Source: Craterostigma plantagineum (Eukaryota; Streptophyta; Magnoliopsida; Lamiales; Linderniaceae). Taken from it: a stretch of DNA of 64,000 bases. Positions 32,781-43,217 of this stretch are shown piece by piece. The notes beneath the pieces were generated by a model that saw only the letters and a program-made list of their open reading frames with translations, was not told the DNA's origin and did no database searches. The number at the start of each line of letters is the position of its first letter. Within the stretch, counting starts at the first letter, position 1. A program made the position numbers and the translations under genes. The DNA is taken from positions 3,439,501 through 3,503,500 of the forward strand of contig JAPQWV010000051.1 in the NCBI GenBank assembly GCA_027422505.1, read 5' to 3'.

Positions 32781-33311
32781 TGTTATATATAGTGTAATTG
32801 GGACGTAAAATGTATCCGGGTTAGGAGGTGCGGAGTGCACGCTCGGAGAACGCTTTATGTCAGAACCCAAAGCGAAGTAGGGGTCGAGGGGGCTGCGCCC
32901 CCTTGCAGGGTACTAGGGGCAGCGCCCCTAGCGGGGTCTAGGGGCAGAGCCCCGTCCCGAAACGGTGCGTACACACCCAAAAGGTGTGCATGCCTGAAAT
33001 GATGTATACCCGAAACCTCTTCGTCCGAAAGGATGTATACCCGAATAGGTACTTGGCTTCAAAGGAAATATCTGTTCTCAAACAGACATCATCCTTGAAA
33101 GGATTATGTCTATTACGAACAGACATAACCGGTCGAAACTTGGGTTATAAATAAACGCAGAGACACTCGACACACAACATTGAATTTACGAGCGATATAA
33201 CAAGTTGATCTCTAGTCTTATCCCAGGACGAAATATTGTCTTTGGAAAGTGAACTCCAAACGCGATTCTAGAGAAATATCCGGCCTTCAAATCAACGCTA
33301 CTTTTCTAACA
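32781..33311. mobile_element. Solo LTR nested in the Mutator-like element
   Basis: Begins TGTTATATATAG, ends CTTTTCTAACA (TGTTA/TAACA), 531 bp, with a perfect 5-bp target duplication CAGAC at 32776-32780 and 33312-33316. It contains GC-rich hairpins of the kind 'gggggctgcgccccc' and a TATA box 'ttataaataaa' near 33144. No internal region or second LTR remains, so it arose by LTR-LTR recombination. It inserted upstream of the transposase head. Confidence 0.9.
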
Positions 33312-33812
33312 CAGACTCCACCGACTAGAATGTATTTGGGAAAAGTGTATTTGAGATCTCGAAATTTTGTCGAAAAGAAGGAGATTGTGAAAGAAAGAGG
33401 GATTTTTGCGGGTTGACGATTTTTGTGAGAGATGAGGGAATTTTGGACTGTGAAATTTGATTATTTTGATTTTATTATTATTTAAATTTTATTTTTTTAT
33501 TTTTTTATGACGTAGCTTACTTTTATGATGTGGGTTCACGTCGAAATTTTCTTTCACCTTGTGACTCAGCTGGTCCGACCCACATCAGCTTCCACGTCTT
33601 AAAATACGGTCATGTACGTCTCACTTGGGGAATTTTGGGGCAAAATGTCCCTATAATGCATGATTTCGATACTTAAAGTTCCTATATTGCAAATCCATAA
33701 AATACAGGTCGCTATAATGACAACCATCCTACCTATGGGACTAAAAAATAATTGAGCCTTCCTCAAATTATCTGTAGATATCAATAGATAGACAGGCACA
33801 TACGCTACTTTC

Positions 33813-34665
33813 TAGGGCTGGGCATTCGGTACAAACCGTACCGAATCGAACCGAATACCGAATCGAATTTTTTTCGGTTCGGTTCGGTAAACCCGAATTT
33901 TTTTTCAGTTTTTTTCGGTTATTTACCGAAATACCGAGGTTGAAGGAAAAAAAATTTGCATTTGCCTAAACTCATCTGTTGTCCACTGGGAACGAGCTAG
34001 GTGAATCTCGCGTACGAATCACCATCTGGGACAGTTTCGAGATAGGTGAATCTGTTGCTCATCTGCTCTCGAATCTCTGCAATCTGTCTCGCTCTGTCTC
34101 TTGCTGTTCGATGAAGATGACGAATCTACAAATCGACGGAATCAGAGGGGGATCCCCGGCGGCGGACCGGTGGTTGGTGGTGTCGAATTTTATATTTATT
34201 TTTTGAGAAGATTCGTGACTCGTGTAGAGGAACTGAGGAAGAAGCTTATTTTTTTTTTCCAATCGATTGACTGAGGAAGACGATTATAGAACCCTAATTG
34301 ACTAGTGGGCTTGACTAGTGGGCTTTATTAAATATATTATAATTATTATTTAGGTCCAGTTCGGTATTGATTAGTGGGCTGTATATTGACTAGTGGGTTG
34401 TATTTCTATTGGAACTGTGTATTAAATATATTTATTGGGCTGTGTATTAACTAGTGGGCTGATAAATGTAATATATATTATTTAAATTCGGTAATTCGGT
34501 ATACCGAATTTACCGAACCAAAAATCTCATACCGAACCGAATTATCGAAATTTCAGAAATCTAAAACCGAATACCGAACCGAATTTGTTGTTCAGTATTC
34601 GGTACATACCGAAATTTCGATAATTCGGTCGGATATGTCGGTTTACAGAACCGTGCCCACCCCTA
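33813..34665. mobile_element. hAT-type non-autonomous element, 853 bp
   Basis: The left end TAGGGCTGGGCATTCGGT and right end CGTGCCCACCCCTA are inverted. Target copies CTACTTTC (33805-33812) and CTACTTTT (34666-34673) differ at one of eight positions. Sub-terminal regions are packed with 'ccgaa' and 'ttcggt' words in both orientations, as in hAT MITEs. No intact gene. It ends 34 bp before the PP2C start codon. Confidence 0.88.
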
Positions 34666-34699
34666 CTACTTTTCCCGTTGCCAACGATTGAGTCTCCCA

Positions 34700-37126
34700 A
34701 TGAAGCCCATAATCTTAATAGCAATATTATTTCTAGGGTTTGAGATCTTCGCGACGACACGCCTCGCCGGAGAATCACGGGCGTGCCTGTCGCTGTATAG
34801 AGATGGCGGGGCTCCAGCGTTGCTGCGATCACCAGAATGCCCTCGATGGACTCTCTCAAATCTCATGTCAGATTCCGAATATTATCCTGCCGAGTGTCAG
34901 TCGGCGATGCTTCAAGGCAGGAGGAAATATCAGGAGGATCGGGCTCTGTGCACCGTCGATATTCGCATACCGTTCACAGGTAAAACTCTCGCGATGATTC
35001 TGCATAGTAACGAATAATCGTTTCAGTTCCTTGTTGAATTTAGGTTTTAGATTCTAGCTGTTCTGTTACTGTATATCGTTTCACCTGCTTTAACCGAACT
35101 TTGGTAGGCTGAAATATCTCTCTCAGGAGCTTCTTTTGGTGTTTAATTATAGTTGAAAGTTAATCGGCTCAATACTGCTTGGGCTTGTACGTCATCATAA
35201 ATCAATGCATAAATTGATTTAATGAATTCAAGGGTGCTTTCTTGAAAATTTTGGAAGGCATTCGGAATGTCAAATTTATGAATTATAAACAATCGTTATT
35301 ATCCGTTTGTGATATCTGAACTAATCAAACAATATGTTTGTGGGGTGATTGATAAGTTTGTTCGTGTTGTTTGTGAAGGTCCGGAGGGAATTAAGGAAGT
35401 GAAGGTTGGGTTAATGGCGGTGTTTGATGGGCACAACGGCGCGGAAGCCAGTGCAATGGCCTCGGAGTTGATGTTGGAGTATTTTCTACTGCATGCTTCT
35501 TACATGCTTGATATGAGTGACTCGATTCTATCGATGAATGTGATGAGTCGCCTTCCAGATCAAGGAGAAGCTGGTCATGAGTTCGAGAAGAATGAGTTGG
35601 GCGAGGATGTTGATGATCCAATTTTGTTGGATATTGGAAGGTCTCTATCTATATTGGTTATTGTTTGTTTTGCTTGTGCTGTTTATTTCCTCAAATCGTC
35701 ATACTATGCGGGTAGAAATTAAATCTTACAATGAGATACACCAATCGTAAAGATTTGAAGTTCTGTTAAGTGTTAACTATATAAACGGGGCCATAACTTG
35801 ATTGGAACATCATGAGCGATTTTGAAAAAGTAGTACAAATGTGTTTGTCGTTGGAGAGTGTTTCTCTTTCTGCTATACTTATTTTTATGGAACAATTTGT
35901 GTTGATGGTCATAATACTGGCTATGTCCATTTTGATTGCCATTCTTGAAACTATGATTAGGTAAGTTCATGGAGTTTTAAAGACAGCATTGTGCATTGCC
36001 ATTATGCAGGTTCAATGTTACAATGTCGTCCGTATTAGATGGATCTTTTCCCTTCGAATTGTTGAAAGAAGCACTGTTAAGGGCAATCCATGATGTTGAT
36101 GCTTCATTCTCAAAGGTGAGCAAAGTATTCATCTTTTCACGAGAAGCTTGCTAGGCTTTTGCTACGCTCCCTCTAATTAGTTCTCTTTTCTAATGCTCTG
36201 ACCTTTTGATATTTTGAAGGATGCATCTAAATACAAACTCAATTCTGGAACTACAGCTTCCGTTGTACTTCTGGCAGAGGACCAAGTCTTAGTGGCCAAT
36301 GTGGGCGACTCAAAGGCACTTTTGTGCTCTGAGGTATATCAGTCTCCATCCGAGGCCAAAGGTCAGATCATCTTTTTCGTTTTTGTTTTGCCAGAGGTCC
36401 TTTTACATTGAAATGCTCTTTCAACGTTGCTTGTCCTTTAAATTCGCAGCTACTGCATTTAGGATAATCAGGAAGCAGAGAAGTAGTATGGGTGCTTCAT
36501 CACAACTGAAAGAGTATCATCGTCGGTTAATATCAGAAGCATCGAGTGGATGGCCATTTTTAATTGCAAAGGAATTGACAAATGATCATCATCCCGATAG
36601 AGAGGATGAAAAGTCCCGCGTAGAATCTGCTGGAGGTCATATCTCTGAGTGGGGTGGTGTTGCTCGAGTTAATGGTCAGTTGGCTGTATCTCGATCAATT
36701 GGTGATGTACATTTCAAAAGGTAAAGTTAATTTTGGAATTTGGATGATGTTTCGTATAGGTTCTTCTTGGCTTTTCTTTACCTTTCTTGATTAGCATCTA
36801 TCTAACATGAGTAAAATGTTTACAGATATGGGGTGATATCAGCACCGGAGGTTACCGATTGGCATACTTTGACTGCCAACGATAGCTATCTGATCGTTGC
36901 ATCAGATGGCGTATTTGAAAAGCTGAGCCCACAAGATATATGCGACACATTATGGGAACCACTTTCCGGGTTCGCTCCACCGTCAGAGTTGGATTCTTCG
37001 TGTTCATATCCACTGGCTGATTGCATTGTGAACACGGCTTTTAAAAGTGGTAGTACGGATAACTTGTCAGCCGTGATCCTTCTAGTGAGAAGATCGATGG
37101 ATAATCTGGAGATGGACACTAACTAA
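34700..37126 (+). CDS. Protein phosphatase 2C with N-terminal hydrophobic segment, six exons, 453 aa
   Basis: Exons are 34700-34979, 35379-35640, 36010-36115, 36220-36361, 36450-36720 and 36826-37126; all introns GT-AG, frame kept. The family removes phosphate from Ser/Thr using two metal ions. Metal and core motifs present: GRRKYQEDRAL, VFDGHNGAEA (about 109), VANVGDSKALL, ELTNDHHPDREDE, RVESAGGHISEWGGVARVNG, LAVSRSIGD, IVASDGVFEKLS (about 380), GSTDNLSAVILL (about 431). Residues 3-17 (PIILIAILFLGFEIF) form a signal peptide or membrane anchor, which suggests an endomembrane or secreted form, unlike most plant PP2Cs. It resembles the Arabidopsis PP2C51-like group, from memory. The start is the first ATG, 34 bp after a hAT element, so its leader and promoter lie in transposon DNA. 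Confidence 0.93.
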
Positions 37127-37524
37127 TTTGAGCAGCATTTATTGATTAAAAGATGTACATCGTTATTACATAGTTACTGTAGAGAAATATTTAGATGATA
37201 GTTGCAGAGAAATACCTCTCACGATTGATCATGAGTAAAACATTCGGTTGTGTAAACTTATGATTGAGAGTTTGCACGGACGTCAATCGCTCGCGAAAAC
37301 GTTTGGTTCTTAATACAAATGAAATGTGAAAGTATATTGTGATTGATGGATCTTGTGAGTTTAACTTCTTTTTTTTTTTTTTTTTCTTTTTGTGGTATTG
37401 TGTTTCCATTGGTATTGAATATATGATGATTGGGCATTTGTACCGTTTGAGTTGTAAAGTAAAAAGTGATAGGGAGACATGTTCGTATCCCAAACACAAT
37501 GAGCAAAAAAGTCACACCACCACC

Positions 37525-37720
37525 ACCACCACTCGGGTTTGGGGTTCGGTTTCGGGGTTCGGTTCGGTTCGGGGTTTGGGTTCGGTTCGGGGTTCAGGGT
37601 TTTGAGGTTTCGGGTTTTTGGTTTGGCGTTTCGAGTTTGGAGTTTCGGATTTGGGTTTCGGGTTTGAGTTTTAGGGTTGGGGTTTGGATTTTAGGGTAGT
37701 TTAGGGGTTTGGGGTTTATA
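37525..37720 (+). repeat. Degenerate telomere-like G-rich tract
   Basis: About 195 bases on the plus strand of irregular 'ggggttcggttc', 'gggtttgggttc' and 'ttttagggttgggg' units with almost no C outside 'ttcgg'. It resembles degenerate interstitial telomere repeats (TTTAGGG) mixed with TTCGGGG variants. Runs of G at short spacing could form G-quadruplexes. Non-coding. Confidence 0.75.
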
Positions 37721-38112
37721 AAGATCGACAAAATGACCCCGGCATAGCTTGGGGTTTTTGAAATTTAGCAGGCTTAATAATAGGAGCTGATATTGTGAAA
37801 AGGAATTATGTTATGTCCAAACGGATGTGGAAAATTATGACGGAATGGAAAGTAGAAGCATCTTTCCACTGGTTCATATTGTAAGGTACTGACACAATAA
37901 TAATATGTCCATTGAACGTATTTGGGATTTAAATTTGTCAAGACGTTTGCATATTCTCTTCTAAGAACGGCGGTCAATCTCGGTCTGATCTCTGTGTCGT
38001 CCCGGACACGAGTAATTCTTTGTCCATGTGTCAATACGCCAAGTGCTGTAATATATGTGGGTCGTTTGGTAATATGCAACAAAAAAAAAACTAACCTAAA
38101 TCAAATATATTA

Positions 38113-38897
38113 AAAGGTAAGCTTAGAGAACCAGCAACGAGGCGCTTTTTCAGGCCATAGAGTAAACGTCGAAGGGGACATACCTTACCAGGGTCTGACG
38201 TTTGAAAACCAGGAGGGAGTTTCATGTAAACCTCATCATCAAGATCACTATGGAGGAAATCGTTATGTACGTCCATCTGATGAAGTTCCCAACTCTTAGT
38301 AGCAGCAACATCAAGAAAGGTACGAACGGTAACCATTTTGGCTACTGGGACAAACGTCTCTGTGTAATCAAGTCCCTCAATCTGATTGTTCCTTAAAATC
38401 ACAAGACGAGCTTTAAATCGTTCAATAGACCCATCAGAAAGATATTTAACATTATAAACCCTTTTGCAACCAATGGCACGTTTCCGAGGAGGAAGTGTCA
38501 TAATCTCCCAGGTTTGATTGTTTTCCAAGGTAGTAATTTCGTGTTGCATGGCAACATGCCAACGAGCATCCGTCATAGCTTCGCAAAACGTACGAGGTTC
38601 TACTACAGAGTCTAAAGCTGCCAAAAAAACTTTATGTGCCGAAGAAAATGAATCACAGTTAACATAATGTGCTATTGAATAAGGTGCGAGATGGAGCAGT
38701 TGAGGGGGTAGAGGGACAGATAGTACTATGCACGTAATCACGTAGACGAGTAGAAGGTCGCCTCTGACGATGCCCACGACCCAACTGTTCAAATGACTGA
38801 GAGTGCTCAGAAATAGAATCATAAACAAGTGAACTATCTTGTGTGTGGAGATCAGTATCCTCGAGGCTAATCTCATCATCTTCATCATGTGACCCAA
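38113..38897 (-). pseudogene. Copia reverse transcriptase fragment
   Basis: Frame with NNQTWEIMTLPPRKRAIGCK, YLSDGSIERFKARLV, ETFVPVAKMVTVRTF and VHNDFLHSDLDDEVYMKLPP is the N-terminal half of copia RT. An extra A in 'AAAAA' near 38150 shifts the frame within 'YGLKKAPRCWFSKL', and homology ends at about 38113. The catalytic YVDD part is absent. Confidence 0.9.
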
Positions 38898-39112
38898 TCG
38901 TCTGGTCTGGCAACGACGAAGAAGCTGTCAAAGGCACAGGAGCCAATGAATGCGACACCTCCACGGAATAGGGAAAAACAGATTCACAGAACGCCACATC
39001 TCTACAGACAAAGAAATCCTTGGTATCCAAATCGTAGACACACCACCCCTTTCCCCCAAAAGGATAGCCCACAAACAAGCACTTACGCGTACGACTAGAA
39101 AATTTGTTGCCA

Positions 39113-40043
39113 TTATGATTCTGATTGTGGGCGTAACACAGTCATCCAAAACACACGTAAATGGGTGAATGAAGGGGGCTTAGCATATAACATTTCAAAA
39201 GGAGTTTTACCATGTAAAACAAGGTTGGGTGTTTGATTAATAAGATAGCCAGCCGTTAGCACACAGTGGCCCCAAAACTGAATAAGAAGATGAGCCTGAA
39301 AACGCAATGCACGTGCAACATTAAGTATGCGTTGGTGCTTTCGCTCAACTCGACCATTCTGTTGAGGGGTACCAACACATGAGTCTCATGAATAATCCCA
39401 GTCTGACAAAAATAAGAACCCATGCACATAAATTCAGACCCATTGTCACTTCGGACAACCTTAACAAGTTTGCCAATTGTCGTTGCACCATAGCAAAAAA
39501 ATTACGCAAGGTGGAAGAAACTTCAGTCTTATCATTTAACAGATAAATCCAAGTGGCACGAGAAAAATCATCAACATTCGTTAGGAAATAACGAGCACCG
39601 CAATAAGCTGGAATACGATATGGACCCCACAAATCACAATAAATTAAATCAAAACTGGAAGCACTTTGAGTTTTACTGACGGAAAAACTAGTACGAGAGT
39701 GTTTAGGATGGAGACAAACATCACATGCTTTATTCATAACACTAAAACCAGGATATGTCGAAACACAGGGCAACTGTTGAAGGGCTTTAGAGGATGGATG
39801 GCATAGACGTTGATGCCACACTGTAAATGAGCCATCTTCTTTAGTGCATACTGCCGCTGTCGAGACTGTCCCTCTGAAGAAGTAGAGACCCCCCAACTGT
39901 TCACCCGCGCCAATCACCATCCTCGAAGTGCGGTCCTGAATAACACAATATGCATTAGTAAAGTGAGCATCCAAACCAGACTGATCTAACAATTGATGGA
40001 GAGAGATCAAAACTGCGTCGCAGACTAGGAACAAATAGAACAT
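39113..40043 (-). pseudogene. Copia integrase region (GAG-pre-integrase and core)
   Basis: The minus strand reads WHQRLCHPSSKALQQL, ACDVCLHPKHSRTSF (the HHCC finger), SFDLIYCDLWGPYRIPAYCG, YFLTNVDDFSRATWIYLL (core Asp residues) and, after frame changes, [18 protein letters not shown]. At least two frameshifts break it near 39340-39480. Confidence 0.9.
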
Positions 40044-40084
40044 TATATAATGTGACTGTAGGAGTAAGTTGCACCATTCCCGCC

Positions 40085-40596
40085 TTAAGAAGCAAGTGTT
40101 ACAGTGCCATCGGAAAGTTGAACTAGTCGTGGGGAAATATCTCGAAAGGACAAAAAATACTCCAAAAAACCTGTCATATTATGTGTAGCACCAGAATCAA
40201 ACATCCATTCATTAGAAGAACGCTTACCCGACAACTTCTCAGTAGCACCACTTTTGACAGAATGCCAAAAATCGACAACAGCATTGTATTGATCGTTGGT
40301 TAAACCTGTGACTGCACGACTATGATATGTTGGACCAGCGACAATGTTGACCCGAGCAACGTCCGATTCAACCAAAGTATTTGGACAAGAAGCAGATGAT
40401 GTCGCAAAGAAGGCAACAGGTTCTGGGGCGATTATTGGACCAGCAGTAGTGACAGAAGCAAAGCCTCCACCCCTACCAGAAGCAACACCTCTACCTCGAC
40501 CACGTGCAGAACCACCACCATTACCATTCCGACCGCAAGCAAAGCCAGTAGGACAACCATGAAGAGCGTAGAAGGAATCAACATCATGTCCGGCAC
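40085..40596 (-). pseudogene. Copia gag tail and protease
   Basis: The minus strand starts with the second half of a zinc knuckle (AGHDVDSFYALHGC), runs through an Arg/Gly-rich tract (GGGSARGRGRGVASGRGGG) and reaches the aspartic protease WMFDSGATHNMTG. The first half of the knuckle (HCSHCNRAG) lies at about 41205-41240, beyond the inserted MITE. Confidence 0.88.
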
Positions 40597-41201
40597 TAGG
40601 GGTGTCCAAATGTCGGTTAACCGACTGAACCAAACCGAAACCGAAATTTCGGTTCGTACCGAATATCGAACCGAAACTTTTCGGTTCGGTTTTCGGTTTG
40701 TATTTTGATAACCGAAAAAAATTCGGTTCCGCTCGGTTTTTTACCTCGGTAAACCGAACCAAACCGAATAACCGAAGCCTTTTTTTTAATTTAAAATACA
40801 TATATATTATATAAAATGTATAATGATATATTTTTATATGTCTTATATAATAATTTAATAATATATCCACCATATTTAAAAAAATATGGAAAAATTAGGT
40901 AAATGAAAATTTTATACAAATATATATATGATAATATATATTTATAATATAAATAAAATTAATATATTTAATAAAATATGGGGTAAATAAAAATTTTATA
41001 CAAATAAATATATGATAATAAAATTTATAATTTAAATCATATTAATATTATTATTTTTTATTTATTTTTATTAAAATTCGGCTTTTTGGTCGGTTAACCG
41101 AACCGAACGAAAAAAATTTGGTAAAAACCGAAACCGAACCGAATAGTTTCGGTTCGGTTTTCGGTTTATGAAATTCTCGAACTACCGAATGAACACCCCT
41201 A
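40597..41201. mobile_element. hAT MITE inserted in the copia zinc knuckle, 605 bp
   Basis: Ends TAGGGGTGTCCAAATGTCGG and CCGAATGAACACCCCTA are inverted. The 8-bp target copies TCCGGCAC (40589-40596) and GCCGGCAC (41202-41209) differ at one position. Sub-terminal 'ccgaaccgaa' and 'ttcggttcgg' arrays flank an AT-rich core. The same family occurs as a pair at 49148-50290. Confidence 0.9.
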
Positions 41202-41485
41202 GCCGGCACGATTACAATGAGAACAGTGACGACGCGGACGATTATCAGCCTTTATGGCGAAGCTGACAACCTCGCCGCCATGAATTCTTGCCTTGGACCG
41301 GTGGTGCGCAAACTTCCCTCTGGAACAAGTAGAGAATACACACGTTCAAGAGGCGGCAACGGATGTTGGAAGAGAATGTGAGATCTAACAGACCGTAGAG
41401 ATCTAATCCAAACCCAAAAGAAACTGATGAACTTTTTCATCTCGGTGTTTGAGCCGACAATGATTCGACTTTGGGTACACAATCG

Positions 41486-42038
41486 TCACATAAAAGAAGT
41501 CAAATCTAATTTATCAGACGAACCAATATCCTCCCATAGTTTTTGCAACATACTGTAATATGCCATAATAGATAAACCCTTTTGCTTGCATTCTGATAAA
41601 GCATCATTGAGTTGCTGAAGACGAGATCTCGTGATGACTGAGAACCAATCATAAAGATGCTGCCAGAAATCAACTGCCACATCTTTATGAGGAATAGATG
41701 ATTGAAGCGAAGGTTCGATGACGTTCATGATCCAAGAAATCAAAAGAGACTGAATCGTCCACCAATCATCTAAATCTTTCGACTTCGGAGTTGGTCAAAC
41801 GATTGAACCATAAAAAAAATCCGAATTTCTTATGGGCACGAAGCGCCAATCGAACAGTCCGAAACCATTCATCGTAGTTGACTTCTCCACGGAGTTGAAC
41901 TTGAGTGTTCAAAAGACCATGATTATCATTGGCGGTAATGTCGTAAGGAGAGATTGTGCGGTGGGGGCCGATTTCATCATTGACAGTTGTTTCGCCGGTG
42001 GACGCCATAGACACACGACACTCAAAGAACGAGGACAT
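41486..42038 (-). pseudogene. Copia gag fragment
   Basis: The minus strand reads VQLRGEVNYDEWFRTVRLAL near the start, then, after a frame change at about 41750, VDFWQHLYDWFSVITRSRLQ and SIMAYYSMLQKLWEDI. This is the copia gag (UBN2/retrotran-gag) pattern. It starts about 40 bp after the 5' LTR. Confidence 0.85.
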
Positions 42039-42078
42039 ATGTTAACGAAAAGATTATATCAACCTTGCTCTGATACGA

Positions 42079-42268
42079 TGACAGAAAGACAAATATGAAA
42101 ACCTCTCTTTTTGTATATCATATTATTGAATAAAAGATACATCATATAGACAAGTCCCTAGCTATATTAGGCTATGATCACGTCAATAAAGGCGACGATT
42201 CTACAATTAAGCTAACTTCCTAATTTACATTAAAAGAATATTTTCCTATTATACATGATACACTAACA
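42079..42268 (-). repeat. 5' LTR of the copia element, 190 bp
   Basis: The minus strand begins TGTTAGTGTATCATG and ends TTTCTGTCA. It is followed by a primer-binding site reading TATCAGAGC (42068-42076, complement of initiator Met tRNA) with the leading TGG decayed. No partner LTR is in the window. Confidence 0.75.
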
Positions 42269-42865
42269 ATATGTATTTCCAAATCCAGATTTATCGATCT
42301 CAATCTGTGCCTGTGTTTGTTTATATGCTTGATACATGTGTTTTGTGCTTTTGAATATATGAAGTTCTTGAGGAGTTGAAATTTTGGTTTTCTACTGTTT
42401 TGAGTTTAAAGAGATTTTCAAAAGAATAAATTTATGGTTTTTGAAAGAGATTTTCGATAGTGTTTTTAGAAATTTGGAAAATAGTTTCGCATATCTTTGT
42501 CGGAGTTTATTTTACAAAGTGTGGATTTTCGAAATGATATGTTTCCAGAAGTTAAGCTTTCGAAAATTAATTTTCGAAAGAATATTGATTTTATAATGTG
42601 TTAAATTTTCAAAATGTTGATTTTCGAAAGTTAGAGATTTTGCAAGGTCGAGTTCTGAAAATAATTCTCGAAGTGTAAGTTTCGAAATTGTTTTCGAATC
42701 ATATGAAGATTTTCGCAATCAGTTGATTTTCACAATCAGTTTATGTTCGCAACTTGTTGAGATTTATGAAACATGATTTCGTAAGTTATTTATTTTCGCC
42801 GGCCAAAATCATTTTCGCAGGCCGAATTAATTTCGCATATGTGGGACGGAGGTTCGGGCCAGAAA
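42269..42865. other. AT-rich stretch with repeated TTTCGAAA words
   Basis: Between about 42400 and 42800 the palindrome-like word 'ttttcgaaa' or 'ttttcgca' recurs many times, leaving several short open frames. No product is recognised. Confidence 0.4.
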
Positions 42866-43217
42866 TGTTAGGTCCTCCAATATCAACTCCTATGATCCTA
42901 GACTCAAATCCTAAGGAAATCGATTAGAATTTTAGAAAATGAGATTTCGATCGAAAACCTTCTTTGAAGAGCTTGAGAGAGAATTCGACTAGTGAGAGAA
43001 AGGATTCCGATTTTCTCTCTCTAGAATTAGATTTGCGAGTCCTTCGGATCAATTGACTAAAATTCTCTATTAAGCTCAAATGTGTACAAGGTATTTATAC
43101 CAAACATACTTGGTATAAATAATAAGCTAGTCCTAAACTAAGGACAAATACAAGTAAAGCCCCTAATTACGAAGACAACTAATGAAATCAAAGCACAACT
43201 CTAAATGGTATTCGACA
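42866..43217 (-). repeat. Probable 3' LTR (minus strand) with polypurine tract
   Basis: On the minus strand 'cacaaagggggagaa' (polypurine tract, about 43218-43231) precedes TGTCGAATACC. The segment would end CCTAACA at 42866, 352 bp in all, and contains a TATA-like 'ggtataaatacc' near 43110. No second copy is present, so borders are inferred. Confidence 0.5.

Larger units (their letters stand above)
31210..33758. mobile_element. Mutator-like element, 2.55 kb, with about 320-bp terminal inverted repeats
   Basis: The left arm starts GGCTTAATTATTTTTTTAGT (31210) and the right arm ends in its near complement at 33758. Similarity runs about 320 bp inward, including 'cgacgtg.acccacatcat' and 'agctgatgtggg'. 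Target copies TTCCTGAAA (31201-31209) and TTCCTCAAA (33759-33767) differ at one of nine positions. Inside are a plus-strand GRF zinc-finger gene head next to the left arm, a minus-strand transposase head facing it, and a nested solo LTR (32781-33311). The catalytic transposase part is missing. Confidence 0.88.
38113..42268 (-). mobile_element. Ty1/copia retrotransposon, 3'-truncated, interrupted by a hAT MITE
   Basis: Read on the minus strand: 5' LTR (42268-42079), decayed primer-binding site, gag, CCHC-type knuckle, protease, integrase, reverse transcriptase. It stops after the 'YGLK..APRCWF' part of reverse transcriptase at about 38113; the rest of RT, RNase H and the 3' LTR are missing. 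There are several frameshifts and a 605-bp hAT insertion, so it is not functional. Confidence 0.9.
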
